Numbered from the stretch's first letter, positions 18,284-28,388 are shown. The stretch is 64,000 bases of DNA from Calditrichia bacterium (GCA_028284905.1 JANQQU010000072.1:62001-126000); one strand, 5' to 3'. Notes: generated by a model not told the origin, from the letters alone. Numbers and translations are program-made.

Positions 18284-19741
18284 ATGAAAAACGCAACTGT
18301 TTTCCTTGCTATTATATTCTTTTGCATTTGCAGTAATATCCCCGCCAACCTCTATGGGCAGGCAAGCGATTTTGCCCGTTCTACCAACAGCGTTTTTACG
18401 CCATTAACGGATACTTCTCCGAAGACCCCAGAAACACGATTAATCAACCTGCCGACGCTGCCCGGCAAGCATGTCATTTGGGGCTCCCTGGGGCGGGACG
18501 ACCGTGGGCATATCTGGCTGGGCACTTCCGGTGGCGATGCCACACCGAGTGGTCATCTGATTGAATATGATCCTGTTGCCGATACCACCTACCATCGCGG
18601 TGATGTCATTTCTGCGTTAAAAGCTGCAGGGAAATATCGCCCCGGGGAAGCGCAGGAAAAAATCCATTCTCGCATTATGCAGGCATCCGATGGCTACCTG
18701 TATTTCACTTCGATGGATGAAGCGGGTGAAGATTGGACAACCGGCACCAATCCGGCCTGGGGATCGCATCTCTGGCGAATCAAGCCCGGCAGCAATAGTT
18801 GGGAACATCTTCTTGCCGCACCGGAAGGATTAATTGCCCTTAGCGTTGGCGGGCAATATGTTTATGCCCTGGGGTATTATGGCCACAAGCTTTATCAGTT
18901 CAATACTGCAACGAAAGCAGTACGCTCTGTACTTGTCGGCTCGCTGGAAGGCCACGTTTCCCGCAATATTCTCAGCGACCCGCGCGGGCATGTCTATGTT
19001 CCCCGCCTTACGATGGATACAGTTGAAAATGAACCGCTGAGCCACCTGGTTGAATTTGATGCCGGGCTAAATGAACTGGCGGCTACTCCACTGGAAGACT
19101 ATTTCGAGGATTCACCGACGGAATCCCATGGCATTATCTCCTTCACTTACCTGGCGGATCGCTCAATGGTTTTTGCAACGGGACGCGGTTTTTTATACCG
19201 TATTATTCCCGGTTTCGAAAGCGCGGCCACTGTAATTCCAGTTGGAAAGTTTCATCGCGGCAGGAAAGCATATACACCGGGTATGTTTACTATCGCCGGC
19301 GACAAATATCTTCTTGGTATTGCGAAAAAACGTCCCTCCTACCAATGGGTGGTTTACGATTTGTATAGCGATAGTGTAACCGTTCATCCATTTCCCTTGC
19401 CAGAAGGTGTGCAAAAAATCAGCCTCTATGGTTCAGTTGCTCGCGATAATAATGGCAGCTTCTATCTGGTTGGCAGCTATCAGAATCCCGCCAACTACAG
19501 CATTTCGGACGACAATTTAGCGTTGATGGCAGAAGATGGCTTACCTGAAAAGCTGCTGGCGCAGGTGAGTACTTTAAAAGGGCAAATATTTCCGAACAAA
19601 AAGAAATTTAGTCGCCGCCTGAACAAGACAATTTCTTATAAGTATGTGAAAAAATATAAATCGAGAATTGTCAAACGCGCACGCGACAATCAACGCTATC
19701 CTTTGTTGCTGCAGGTCTCTGTCGCAGCCAGCTCCGAGTAA
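18284..19741 (+). CDS. Exported beta-propeller-like protein of unknown function
   Basis: The product has 485 residues with a signal peptide (cleavage near Gly25-Gln26). Repeated segments such as IWGSLGRDDRGHIWLGTSGG, GHVYVPRL and GSFYLVGSYQN recur at intervals of roughly 50-60 residues, as in propeller proteins of the NHL/SMP-30 or two-component-sensor type. A basic stretch (KKKFSRRLNKTISYKYVKKY) follows the last blade. No catalytic motif is seen. A clear ribosome site (GAAGGAA) precedes the ATG. It stands 68 bases ahead of the alpha/beta hydrolase gene. I cannot name a function. Confidence 0.7.
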   Translation: MKNATVFLAIIFFCICSNIPANLYGQASDFARSTNSVFTPLTDTSPKTPETRLINLPTLPGKHVIWGSLGRDDRGHIWLGTSGGDATPSGHLIEYDPVADTTYHRGDVISALKAAGKYRPGEAQEKIHSRIMQASDGYLYFTSMDEAGEDWTTGTNPAWGSHLWRIKPGSNSWEHLLAAPEGLIALSVGGQYVYALGYYGHKLYQFNTATKAVRSVLVGSLEGHVSRNILSDPRGHVYVPRLTMDTVENEPLSHLVEFDAGLNELAATPLEDYFEDSPTESHGIISFTYLADRSMVFATGRGFLYRIIPGFESAATVIPVGKFHRGRKAYTPGMFTIAGDKYLLGIAKKRPSYQWVVYDLYSDSVTVHPFPLPEGVQKISLYGSVARDNNGSFYLVGSYQNPANYSISDDNLALMAEDGLPEKLLAQVSTLKGQIFPNKKKFSRRLNKTISYKYVKKYKSRIVKRARDNQRYPLLLQVSVAASSE

Positions 19742-19809
19742 CAGTTTCCCCTTGACAAGCGGGGCTGCAGATGCTATTTATGCTTGACGATTAGCTGAAG
19801 GATAAATCG

Positions 19810-20634
19810 ATGCAGCCCTACTTTCCCGATTTAAATTGCCGACAAAATGGATTTACATCCGGCGAAAATGCCCGCATATATTATGAAGTTTATGGTGATG
19901 GGCCTCCGCTTTGCCTGGTCAATGGCCTGGGGCTCGATGGCTGGTTTTGGGAAAAACAAGTACCAGTATTCTCCAAACAGTACACTACAATTATTATCGA
20001 TAACCGGGGCGCTGGTCGCTCAGATAAACCTCACGGCCCCTACTCTATTCCCATGATGGCCGGAGATATTTTAACCGTTCTGAAATCATTAGATATCAAT
20101 TCCGCAAATTTTCTAGGCTTCTCTCTGGGCAGCCGTATTACTCGGGAAATCGCGCTCAGTTGCCCGACTTTAGTCAAGCGGCTAATTCTCGCCGCATCCA
20201 GCCCCGGCTACAAAAAACGGATTGAGATGACTGCCGCAACCCGTCAACTGCTGGCAACGCGAGACGGCGATCCCGATGCGCTCTTCCGCAAAAAGCTGGT
20301 GCTGGCATTTACAGAGGATTATCTCACAGAGATGGATCTGGACGCTTACATCGCTTTTCGGATCAAATACCGTCAGCCGCAGGATGCTTTTGAAGCCCAG
20401 GTTGCCGCCGGTATTTCCTACGACCGTAGTGATGAACTTGCCGGTATCACTCAGCCATGTTATATTCTTGCTGGCGGGGACGATCCAATCACCGTTCCGG
20501 AAAATGCTGAAATTCTTCATCAGTTGATTCCAAACAGCGAATTAAAGATTTATCCGAAGCTACGCCATCAATTTTTAGTAGAAGATGCAGAAACCGTCAA
20601 TCAGGATATTTTCGCTTTCTTCGGCCATCAATAA
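19810..20634 (+). CDS. Alpha/beta hydrolase
   Basis: The product has 274 residues and the usual order of the fold: the oxyanion region CLVNGLGLDGWFWE, then IIIDNRGAGRSDKP, the nucleophile elbow LGFSLGSRI (Ser about 106), an Asp in AGGDDPITVP and the His in LRHQFLVED. No signal peptide is present. It is similar to the RutD/PcaD/BioH-like carboxylesterases, but the substrate is open. The small gene that follows begins 53 bases later. Confidence 0.88.
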   Translation: MQPYFPDLNCRQNGFTSGENARIYYEVYGDGPPLCLVNGLGLDGWFWEKQVPVFSKQYTTIIIDNRGAGRSDKPHGPYSIPMMAGDILTVLKSLDINSANFLGFSLGSRITREIALSCPTLVKRLILAASSPGYKKRIEMTAATRQLLATRDGDPDALFRKKLVLAFTEDYLTEMDLDAYIAFRIKYRQPQDAFEAQVAAGISYDRSDELAGITQPCYILAGGDDPITVPENAEILHQLIPNSELKIYPKLRHQFLVEDAETVNQDIFAFFGHQ

Positions 20635-20687
20635 TTCATGACCCCGGAAATAAATGAACCCAGCGGGCAAAGCGGCGTTAAACGAAT

Positions 20688-21479
20688 ATGAAAAAACTGA
20701 CGACCCACTTATACATCCATATATTTTTGCTAAGCGGTCTGCTTGCAGCTGCGTTACCCCAACCGGAAGAAGCGCAGCCCCCTTTTCTGGAAGACAGCAC
20801 CTGGTTGGCCCCGCTGAAAGTTCGTGCGAAAGTTACCCTGGATAATTGGGAGTCCCGCGATCCGCTGACACCGTTAATCACCTTTTACACTCCGCTGGAT
20901 TATTATCAACCGCTTTCCGAGAGACTCAATTTGCCCCGGGGCATCAAGCTAAAGCCGGACGACATTCCCTTTGAAGAAATCCGCAGCGGCACTGCTTATC
21001 AGGTGGACCTTGCCCAAAGCTACCTGATTCCAAAACATCTACAATCACCGCAAATTATGGTATCACCAATTACACTGGCCAGCCTTGCCTATCAGGCAAC
21101 CAAAAAGCTGCTCCCGGGCCTGTTCAATCGCAAGCATGATTACAGTAATCTTTATGTCCGAAAACTCGATATTGATTTGCTCGACATTGTTTGGGAAAAT
21201 CCGGATCTCACTGCGTACGATATTTACGCGCTCTATCTGAAAACACCGGCGAACCAGCATCTTTCTTTTATGGATATCCAGTATCAGCTGGATCAATTAG
21301 AGAGCGACAAGCTATTGACTTCCCGGAAGCCCCATAAATTAAAGATTTATTCAGCGATAAAAAATCGTACCTGGTTGAGCTATCATGTACAGGATAAACT
21401 TGACCTGAGCGATGCGCTCCACAACGGCGCACGCCATTTTGAATTATTGAGAATTCGGCAAGTATTGGAAGGGAATTAA
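20688..21479 (+). CDS. Exported protein with a BlaI-like winged-helix segment
   Basis: The product has 263 residues and starts MKKLTTHLYIHIFLLSGLLA, a likely signal peptide or anchor. I do not recognise the middle. Residues about 160-220 read LDIVWENPDLTAYDIYALYL, then FMDIQYQLDQLESDKLLTS and LKIYSAI, which follows the helix pattern of BlaI/MarR-type winged-helix domains. A DNA-binding fold after an export signal is odd; either the hydrophobic start is a membrane anchor with the domain in the cytoplasm, or the fold has another use. No clear ribosome site is seen. The palindromic element at 21554 follows it. Confidence 0.6.
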   Translation: MKKLTTHLYIHIFLLSGLLAAALPQPEEAQPPFLEDSTWLAPLKVRAKVTLDNWESRDPLTPLITFYTPLDYYQPLSERLNLPRGIKLKPDDIPFEEIRSGTAYQVDLAQSYLIPKHLQSPQIMVSPITLASLAYQATKKLLPGLFNRKHDYSNLYVRKLDIDLLDIVWENPDLTAYDIYALYLKTPANQHLSFMDIQYQLDQLESDKLLTSRKPHKLKIYSAIKNRTWLSYHVQDKLDLSDALHNGARHFELLRIRQVLEGN

Positions 21480-21553
21480 AATCTTGCTGGATACATGAAA
21501 GAGCGTTTCACAGACTTAGATAATTGGTAGTGCTAAAGAAGTAATGCTGTTAA

Positions 21554-21642
21554 CTGTCATCGCGAGGAGTGCAACGACGACGCGATCTATTTGTGGATGT
21601 AATTTTGAGATTGCTTCGGCAAAAAATGCCTCGCAATGACAG
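21554..21642. repeat. Palindromic dispersed element, copy 1
   Basis: It begins CTGTCATCGCGAGGAGTGCA and ends CCTCGCAATGACAG, so its ends are inverted copies. The same ends and the same flanking bases (ATCAAA) occur at 45919-46009. It sits between two convergent genes and could act as a bidirectional terminator. It encodes nothing. This looks like a MITE- or REP-type element. Confidence 0.8.
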
Positions 21643-21708
21643 ATCAAATAACATTACAAATTAAACACTACCAAACAACAATCTACTACAGACAATCTGA
21701 TTAAGGTT

Positions 21709-22839
21709 TTACAATTCTTTCGTTAAGGTCTTTTTCAATTCTTTCAACCAATCTTTAACTTCATCAAAGCCATTGAGCGCCCCCTCCAGTTCCTCATCAT
21801 CATTGCGGGTGTCACTCAATGCAATTGCTTCATTGGTAAGCGCCAATGCTTCGGCAGATCTTCCGGTTTCCGACATCGAGCGGGCGATCCAGTATTTACA
21901 TTCGACCTGAAAACCAACGGAACGGTACGGCTGGGCATCGATGCGGGTTAAAATCTCTTCAAAGATCGACTGTGTGTCAATCCAGCTACCATTATGCGCT
22001 TTCAGACGGCCCTGGAAGTAACGAGCGGCCAGAATCGGCGGATCGCCTTCCGAACGTTCCAGGAATTCATTCAGAGCAACTTCCGCTTCATCATAGCGCT
22101 CATAGTCAAACAGCGAATAGAAATAGCCGAATAGTGCTTCATCGGTGCAATACTGGCCATGATCGATGGCAAAGCGCATTTGCTTCAGTCCCAACTCCCG
22201 CTTATCCTTCATCCAAAAGGCAACCACGCGAATGAAACCGGAACGGGCAGTCCGCCAGTAATGATAGGTGCCAAAACCGAGGTAGACATCATAAAGGCGT
22301 TTATCTTTCTTTTCAGCCTTTTTGAAATTGCCAACCCCTTTCTTACCATCCATGTAGGCCCCAATCCAGTTAAAGCTACGGAAACGATAGAAAGCCCGAT
22401 AGCCATAGGCGGCTCCTACATAAAAATTCAGCCAGGGATCATCTTTTTGCTTTTTCAGCAACTCATTCCCCTTTTCGATGGCTGTTTGAATATTCTCCTC
22501 CAGTTCATCCTGAAACTTGTTAAAGCGGTAGGTGCTCATCCAGCTTTGCAGGACAGCGGCTTTATAAAAATATGGAGCGGGGTGATTTGGATGAAGCTGC
22601 TTAACACTATCAAATAGTGCATTGGCTTCTTCGAAACGGTCGGAATAAACCAGGGCAAGTCCCCGGCTTAACGGTTCATGAAAGACGCTGTCAATTGGCG
22701 CTTTCTCCCCGGGAGCAACTTCCGGCAAGTCATCACCGGCAAAGAGCTCTCCACCGGTTCCTGCGGAAAAAATAAGGGTCAGAGAAAAAATAATCCTGAG
22801 AAATATATTGGTGCCGAGAGATTTACTGGCAAGCTTCAT
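21709..22839 (-). CDS. Exported tetratricopeptide-repeat protein
   Basis: The product has 376 residues with a hydrophobic signal (about 12-35). TPR-like helical pairs run throughout, for example DRFEEANALFDSVKQLHPNH, YDEAEVALNEFLERSEGDP and GRSAEALALTNEAIALSD. A middle part is rich in aromatic residues (FYVGAAYGYRAFYRFRSFNW). TPR proteins mediate protein contacts, here probably in the periplasm. No enzyme motif is seen. The gene is alone on this strand, between the palindromic element and the sulfurtransferase terminator. Confidence 0.75.
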   Translation of the reverse strand: MKLASKSLGTNIFLRIIFSLTLIFSAGTGGELFAGDDLPEVAPGEKAPIDSVFHEPLSRGLALVYSDRFEEANALFDSVKQLHPNHPAPYFYKAAVLQSWMSTYRFNKFQDELEENIQTAIEKGNELLKKQKDDPWLNFYVGAAYGYRAFYRFRSFNWIGAYMDGKKGVGNFKKAEKKDKRLYDVYLGFGTYHYWRTARSGFIRVVAFWMKDKRELGLKQMRFAIDHGQYCTDEALFGYFYSLFDYERYDEAEVALNEFLERSEGDPPILAARYFQGRLKAHNGSWIDTQSIFEEILTRIDAQPYRSVGFQVECKYWIARSMSETGRSAEALALTNEAIALSDTRNDDEELEGALNGFDEVKDWLKELKKTLTKEL

Positions 22840-22992
22840 ACATCATCCTCTTTATTGAGACAGAAAATTTGTCGTCCGTATAAAGTATGTAATTCCTGTA
22901 AAAATGTAAAGTTACAATCTGCTAATATAGCAATGCCTTAGAAAACATTTTATCAACACATAGGTCATTTAATTCAATACGAATCTAAAACA

Positions 22993-23028
22993 AAAAACCC
23001 CGTCACCTTTGTAGATAACGGGGTTTTT
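22993..23028 (-). terminator. Rho-independent terminator of the sulfurtransferase gene
   Basis: AAAAACCCCGT and ACGGGGTTTTT pair with a 14-base loop just past the stop at 23044. On the minus strand the stem is followed by a run of T. It is symmetrical enough to act in both directions. Confidence 0.88.
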
Positions 23029-23043
23029 CCAGAGCCAACGTGG

Positions 23044-23889
23044 TTATGCACCTTTCTCAATCGGCGCGCCCACTAAATTTCCCCATTCCGTCCAGGAACC
23101 GTCGTAGTTACGGACGTCCCGATAGCCGAGGAGATACTTCAACACAAACCAGCTATGACTGGAACGTTCGCCAATGCGGCAATAGGTAATTACCGGCTGG
23201 TCCGGGGTTACCTGCTGCCCACCATAGAGCGCTTTCAATTCTTCTGCGCTTTTGAATGTACCATCTTCGTTACAAGCCATGGCCCAGCCAATATTCTTTG
23301 CACCGGGAATATGCCCGCCACGCTGACAGGTTTCCGGCAATCCCGGAGGGGCCAGAATTTTCCCGGTAAATTCATCTGCAGAACGGACGTCTACCATCGC
23401 GGAGCTACCGGCATTCATAGCATCCATTACCTGTGGCAAATAGGCGCGCATACTTTCATCTGCCTCGGCAGCCCGATAAGAAGCCACTTCGATCGCCGCT
23501 GCGGCTTCGCTGAGCGGGCGCCCCTCTGCAAGCCATTTTTTCCGGCCGCCGTCCATCATGCGAACGTCCTTATGACCGTAAATTTTCAGCTGCCAAAAGG
23601 CCCAGGCGGCAAACCAGTTATTGTTATCGCCATAGAGCACAACGATATCCTCATTGCTGATGCCGCTGCTGCTCATCAGCTTTTCCAGATCGGCAGGACT
23701 AATGATGTCCCGCTGAACACTGTCACTCAACTGCGTTTGCCAATTCCAGCCCACAGCGCCTTCGATATGGCCAGCATCATACGCCTGCGTGTCCACATCG
23801 ACTTCTACCACAATAACATTTGCATCATTCGCATGCACTGCGACCCAATCGGTGGAAACTAAAACTTCCGGATGTGCGTAGTTACTCAT
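23044..23889 (-). CDS. Thiosulfate/3-mercaptopyruvate sulfurtransferase (two rhodanese domains)
   Basis: The product has 281 residues. The inactive N-terminal rhodanese domain spans about 8-130 and the catalytic one about 155-275. The active-site loop is YCRIGERSSHSW, the form found in actinobacterial CysA2-type thiosulfate sulfurtransferases. The enzyme moves sulfane sulfur from thiosulfate or a similar donor to cyanide or a thiol acceptor. There is no signal peptide, so it is cytoplasmic. It stands alone with its own terminator. Confidence 0.93.
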   Translation of the reverse strand: MSNYAHPEVLVSTDWVAVHANDANVIVVEVDVDTQAYDAGHIEGAVGWNWQTQLSDSVQRDIISPADLEKLMSSSGISNEDIVVLYGDNNNWFAAWAFWQLKIYGHKDVRMMDGGRKKWLAEGRPLSEAAAAIEVASYRAAEADESMRAYLPQVMDAMNAGSSAMVDVRSADEFTGKILAPPGLPETCQRGGHIPGAKNIGWAMACNEDGTFKSAEELKALYGGQQVTPDQPVITYCRIGERSSHSWFVLKYLLGYRDVRNYDGSWTEWGNLVGAPIEKGA

Positions 23890-24036
23890 TACTTCTCCTT
23901 TTCTTCTAAAGTTGATTTTTCATACATCCGCTAAGATACCGGCAGTATAGTGAGATTGTTGTGAGATGGAAACTACATCTAAATGGGGGCAGCAGCAGTG
24001 AAATAGAATACAAGGAGATTATAGGTACAAATAAGC

Positions 24037-24062
24037 AACTCTGAACTTTGAACTCTGAACTT
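24037..24062. repeat. Short word array (AACTCTGAACTTTGAACTCTG)
   Basis: The word AACTCTG or AACTTTG is repeated four times in tandem. It lies next to the terminator of the RND efflux operon. It belongs to the same style of intergenic array as those at 8208, 28389, 31427, 32345, 34367 and 43483. Confidence 0.6.
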
Positions 24063-24096
24063 AAAAAAAAGGTGCTGAACACTTCTAGAAAGCACC
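24063..24096 (-). terminator. Rho-independent terminator of the RND efflux operon
   Basis: On the minus strand GGTGCT pairs with AGCACC around a 14-base loop and is followed by a run of eight to nine T. It lies 38 bases past the stop of the pump gene. Confidence 0.85.
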
Positions 24097-24133
24097 CAAC
24101 ACCTTTTATTCTTAAAAGTTTAAAAACTATCAA

Positions 24134-27100
24134 CTATCCTTTCTCATATTTCACCCGGAAGAAGATAGAATACATTAACGGGACGAATACAAGGGTTAGC
24201 AGGGTTGCGAAGATCAATCCAAACAAAATGGCCACTGCCATCGCGCTGAACATCGCGCCTCCACCGAGCCAGAGCGGAATTAAACCACCGACCGTGGTGG
24301 TAGTCGTTAACAAGATTGGGCGCAAGCGCCTTTGCGCGGCTTCTACCACCGCTTTCGCCGGTGATAGTCCATTTTCCTCAATTTCGATCTTAATCCTGTC
24401 AATCAAAACGATTGCATTGTTGATGACAATTCCCGCCAGTGATATCACCCCGAGGAAGGCCATAAAGCCCAATGGTTCCTGGGTTATTGCCAGTCCAATG
24501 AAAACACCAATTAGTCCTAATGGGATGGTCATCAGGATGATCGCCGGGCGACGCAGAGAATCAAACTGCCCTACCAACAGCAAAATGATCAAGAGGAGTG
24601 CAATCGGCAATTTGGCGCCGATCGATTCATTTGCTTCACCGGAGGATTCTATCTCGCCACCCAATTCATATTTGTAGCCGATTGGCCAGGATTTGCTCTC
24701 TTCTTCGATCAGCTCGGCAAAAGACTGCGCCGCGGCGATCGCGTTAAATCCCGGCTGAAGGTAAGCATCTACAGTCACATTGATCAAGCGGTCCCGCCGT
24801 AAAATTTTTGAGGGCTGGAAGGCAATCTCGACATCCGCAACCTGCTTGAGCGGCACAGTTTGGCCGGACTGCTGCACATAAATATTGTGGCTTTCCAGTT
24901 TACCAATATCCTGTCGATCCGCAGCAACCGAACGCAGCAATACCGGAATCACATCTTCGCCCTCCCGGTAATCGGTCGTTTCGATACCGCTGAGGATACT
25001 TTGCAGGGAAATAGCAATGTCCTGGCTGGACAGGCCAGCTAACTGGGCGCGGGGCTGATTGATATTCACCAACAGCTTTTTAGTGCGGGCGCCCCAATCA
25101 TCCTGAATATTCATCGTGCCGGGAACGGTTGCCAATTTTGCTTTCACATTATCGGCAATCGCAAATACTTTATCGACATCCTTTCCGGAGATGCGCACCT
25201 GCACCGGCGCGGTTACCGGTGGGCCGAGGGCCAATGGGGCGACCTGCACCGTTGCATCAGGGAAATTCTCCCGCACGTATTTATCGAGGGTCGGCATAAA
25301 ATCTGTGTCCATCTTCCAGCGATCGGTAACATTCATCAACACGTAAGCATATTCCGGGCTGGGCGGCACCACGTTTAGGGATAGATAGAAGCGCGGCGCC
25401 CCGGCTCCGATAAAGGATGTCAAATCAATGACCCCATCCTTGCTCACCTCACCATCCGCATCGTATTCTGCCATCATATTATCCAGGATGAAACCTTCCG
25501 TCTGCGATATAATATTTTCCGTTTTCGTTAACGGCGTACCAACCGGTAGCTTCAATTCCAGATACATCACCGGCTTATCATTGGGTGGAAAGAAGATGTT
25601 GGGAATCAATGGCAGAAGTTGCATCGCAGCCCAGAAAATGAATACAGTGCCAAGAATGGAGAGAATCGGATGACGCAAAACGGACAATAAACCTCCGCGA
25701 TAAAGACGATAGAAGCGTCCGTCAAATCCATCCTCTGTCGATTTTTGCTGCACCTTCAAAAAAAGGACGCATAATAGCGGCGTCATGGTTAGTGCGAGCA
25801 CCCAGGAGGATAGCAGGGTAATGGTTACCACCTCAAAAATAGGCGCAGTGTATTCGCCAGTGGCGGACTCCGCCAGGTAGATCGGCAAAAAGGCCGCAGC
25901 TGTTGTCAAAGAAGAAGTGAGGAGCGGAATGCGCAGCTCCTTCGCGGATTCCACTGCTGCTTCCACCGGCGGCCTTCCTTCCTGCATGGACACCATAATC
26001 GATTCGGACATTACGATGGCATTATCTACCAGCATTCCCAGGGCAATAATCAATGCTGCCAGAGACATCTGGTCCAGACCGATATCGAGAAAGCCCATGA
26101 TCATCAGGGCCATCACCATTGCCATTGGAATCAGGCTGGCGATCACAAGCCCGGTGCGTAACCCGAGAAAAAGGAGCATCACGACAATAACAATGATTAC
26201 AGCCTGCACCAAACTGCTCACAAAGTCATCAACCTTTTTCTGCACAAACGCCGGCTGGAAATAGACGATGTTAAAATCTACCCCGATTGGATAAACACTT
26301 TTAAAACGGGTTATTTTTTCCTTAATCGCCTCCCCAAGGTTGAGGATATTTCCTCCGTCCCGCATGCTCACCGCCAGCGTCAGCGCGGTTTCTCCCTGGT
26401 AATGCACTTTCATATCGGCAGGATCTACATAACCGCGGCGAATCTGAACAATATCGCCGAGCTTCAATAAATCGCTGCGGCCGGGAAACTTGATGATAGT
26501 GTTTCTCAGATCTTCTATCGATTCGAAGTTACCGGTAGGCTCCAGCAAAATTTGTTCATCAGCGGTAAACACTTCGCCCCCGGGAAAAATGATATTACGG
26601 GAATCGAGAATCGATTTAAGCTGACCGGGAGAAATTCCCAGCTCGGCCAGGCGAGCGTTATTGAATTCGACAAAGACGCGCTCTTCCTGGGTACCGACGA
26701 TATCAACTTTTGCCACCTCTTCTATCAACAACAGTTCGTTGCGGCAATCATCGGCGACCTCTTTCAATTCCGCATAGGTGTAACCTTCACCGGTCAGGCT
26801 GATCAGGGAACCGAAAACGTCTCCAAATTCATCATTGACGTACGGGCCGCGAATATCGCTGGGGAGATCATTTACTGCGCCATCCACTTTCCGGCGGAGA
26901 TTATCCCAGATTGGGCGCATGTTCTGATAGCTTTCCTTGATATTCACAGTAATAATCGAAATGCCGGGCTTCGATTGGCTGGTAACAAAATCGATTTCCG
27001 GTAATTCCTGAATCACTTCTTCCAGTTTATCGGTTACCAACTTTTCGACCCTTTCAGGACTGGCCCCGGGAAATGCAGTCGTTACCATTGCGGCGCGAAT

Positions 27101-27223
27101 GATAAACCCCGGATCTTCATCACGCGGCATCGACATGTAAGTCGTAATACCGGTGACCAGAATGACCAGCAGCGCCACAAAGGTGATCCGTTTTTTCTCA
27201 ATGGCGAACCGGGTAATATCCAT
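24134..27223 (-). CDS. RND efflux pump, inner-membrane component (AcrB/HAE1-like)
   Basis: The product has 1029 residues and the full RND plan: one membrane helix, a large periplasmic loop, a block of helices, a second loop and a last block of helices. The fourth-helix motif is ALGMLVDNAIVMSE, which keeps one of the two proton-relay aspartates of AcrB (the second is Asn). Similar single-Asp versions occur in many RND branches. The pump exports drugs, lipids or other hydrophobic compounds using the proton gradient. Its ATG follows the adaptor stop codon directly, with GGAGGGGAG inside the adaptor end as ribosome site, so the two genes are translated together. Confidence 0.95.
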   Translation of the reverse strand: MDITRFAIEKKRITFVALLVILVTGITTYMSMPRDEDPGFIIRAAMVTTAFPGASPERVEKLVTDKLEEVIQELPEIDFVTSQSKPGISIITVNIKESYQNMRPIWDNLRRKVDGAVNDLPSDIRGPYVNDEFGDVFGSLISLTGEGYTYAELKEVADDCRNELLLIEEVAKVDIVGTQEERVFVEFNNARLAELGISPGQLKSILDSRNIIFPGGEVFTADEQILLEPTGNFESIEDLRNTIIKFPGRSDLLKLGDIVQIRRGYVDPADMKVHYQGETALTLAVSMRDGGNILNLGEAIKEKITRFKSVYPIGVDFNIVYFQPAFVQKKVDDFVSSLVQAVIIVIVVMLLFLGLRTGLVIASLIPMAMVMALMIMGFLDIGLDQMSLAALIIALGMLVDNAIVMSESIMVSMQEGRPPVEAAVESAKELRIPLLTSSLTTAAAFLPIYLAESATGEYTAPIFEVVTITLLSSWVLALTMTPLLCVLFLKVQQKSTEDGFDGRFYRLYRGGLLSVLRHPILSILGTVFIFWAAMQLLPLIPNIFFPPNDKPVMYLELKLPVGTPLTKTENIISQTEGFILDNMMAEYDADGEVSKDGVIDLTSFIGAGAPRFYLSLNVVPPSPEYAYVLMNVTDRWKMDTDFMPTLDKYVRENFPDATVQVAPLALGPPVTAPVQVRISGKDVDKVFAIADNVKAKLATVPGTMNIQDDWGARTKKLLVNINQPRAQLAGLSSQDIAISLQSILSGIETTDYREGEDVIPVLLRSVAADRQDIGKLESHNIYVQQSGQTVPLKQVADVEIAFQPSKILRRDRLINVTVDAYLQPGFNAIAAAQSFAELIEEESKSWPIGYKYELGGEIESSGEANESIGAKLPIALLLIILLLVGQFDSLRRPAIILMTIPLGLIGVFIGLAITQEPLGFMAFLGVISLAGIVINNAIVLIDRIKIEIEENGLSPAKAVVEAAQRRLRPILLTTTTTVGGLIPLWLGGGAMFSAMAVAILFGLIFATLLTLVFVPLMYSIFFRVKYEKG

Positions 27224-28333
27224 TTACTCCCCTCCTTCGCTCAGTTCAAACTTCACCCGCTGGCTATCTGCCAGCTGACTGACACCGGCAGTTACCACCC
27301 GGGATCCATCAATAATTCCTTCGAGGATTTCTATCAGTTCGCCTTGTAATTCGCCCAGCACAACAGCATTTCGCAGCACTCTTCCCTCACCCGCTTCATC
27401 CCCCGGTTCCAGAAGAAATACAAAGCGGCCACCGCGGTCTTCCCCAACTGAGGACAGCGGCACTAGAAAGCGCTCACGCTCTCCGCTAGTGCTAAACTGA
27501 AAAGCAACTTCCGCGGCCATACCGGGACGAATATTCTCGGCAGAGTCTTCCAGGCGCACCGTTACCGGGAAAGTCGTTGCAAAACCGGTAGAAGAGATGC
27601 CCACTTCGGTAACTGTTGCATTAAAGGATTTATCCCGAATCGCATCGAAACTCACCGATACCTGCTGCCCTTCGCGAATACGGGCAATCAGGATTTCCGG
27701 GATGGCGACCTGAACTTCCATACGGGCACCGGAACTAAGCTGGACAATCGACTGTCCACTCTGCACGTTTTCATTTTCTTCCACATCCACGGAAGCAATA
27801 GCGCCTTTTACCGGTGCGGTAATTCTGGTATAGCTGACCTGCAACCTGGCGAGGGCGAGCTGTTTTTCCAGGGCACTAACCTGGGCCTGGGCAGATTCCT
27901 GCGAGGCGCGGGCAGCATCAAGATTATTCCGGGAAGTATTATTATTTTCATAGAGTTGGCGCACCCGGTCATAATTCGCACGGGCGTTGCGCTCCTGGGC
28001 TTTGGCGCTTTCCAGCGAGGCGTTTGCCTGCTGCACCTGCAGCTGATAATCGCTGGCGTCCAGCACTGCAATCAGCTGCCCAACATTGACCTCATTACCG
28101 ACCTTAACGTGAATTTTGTCCACTGTACCAGGCACTTTAAAACTCAGGCGCGATTCCAGCCCAGCCCGGGCGACACCGGAAAAAGTGCGCATGCGCTCAC
28201 CGCCAGTGGCGTATATTTCCTGATAGCGTACCGGACGTAAAATTTCCGGAGCAATCTGTTCCTCTGCGCAAGAAAGAATCATTGCCAGCAGAAAAATGAT
28301 CATTATCGGCTTATGTTTTCCGAAAGCATTCAT
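27224..28333 (-). CDS. RND periplasmic adaptor (membrane fusion) lipoprotein
   Basis: The product has 369 residues. It starts with a lipoprotein signal ending AMILSC, so Cys22 should be lipidated. Next come a beta-barrel/lipoyl half (SRLSFKVPGTVDKIHVKVGN), a helical hairpin (about 95-165), the second lipoyl half (RITAPVKGAIASVDVEENEN) and the membrane-proximal domains. This is the AcrA/HlyD-like plan that bridges the pump and the outer-membrane channel. It is the middle gene of a three-gene operon, 100 bases after the TolC-type gene and touching the pump gene. Confidence 0.95.
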   Translation of the reverse strand: MNAFGKHKPIMIIFLLAMILSCAEEQIAPEILRPVRYQEIYATGGERMRTFSGVARAGLESRLSFKVPGTVDKIHVKVGNEVNVGQLIAVLDASDYQLQVQQANASLESAKAQERNARANYDRVRQLYENNNTSRNNLDAARASQESAQAQVSALEKQLALARLQVSYTRITAPVKGAIASVDVEENENVQSGQSIVQLSSGARMEVQVAIPEILIARIREGQQVSVSFDAIRDKSFNATVTEVGISSTGFATTFPVTVRLEDSAENIRPGMAAEVAFQFSTSGERERFLVPLSSVGEDRGGRFVFLLEPGDEAGEGRVLRNAVVLGELQGELIEILEGIIDGSRVVTAGVSQLADSQRVKFELSEGGE

Positions 28334-28388
28334 GTAGGCTCTCCTGATAAAACTGGCTATTTAACTACATTTATTAACATTTGATATT

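Noticed and set aside
24134-27223. Inactive RND pump because of the Asp-to-Asn change in helix 4
   Set aside because: One of the two aspartates remains, and single-Asp versions are common in active RND branches, so inactivity cannot be claimed.
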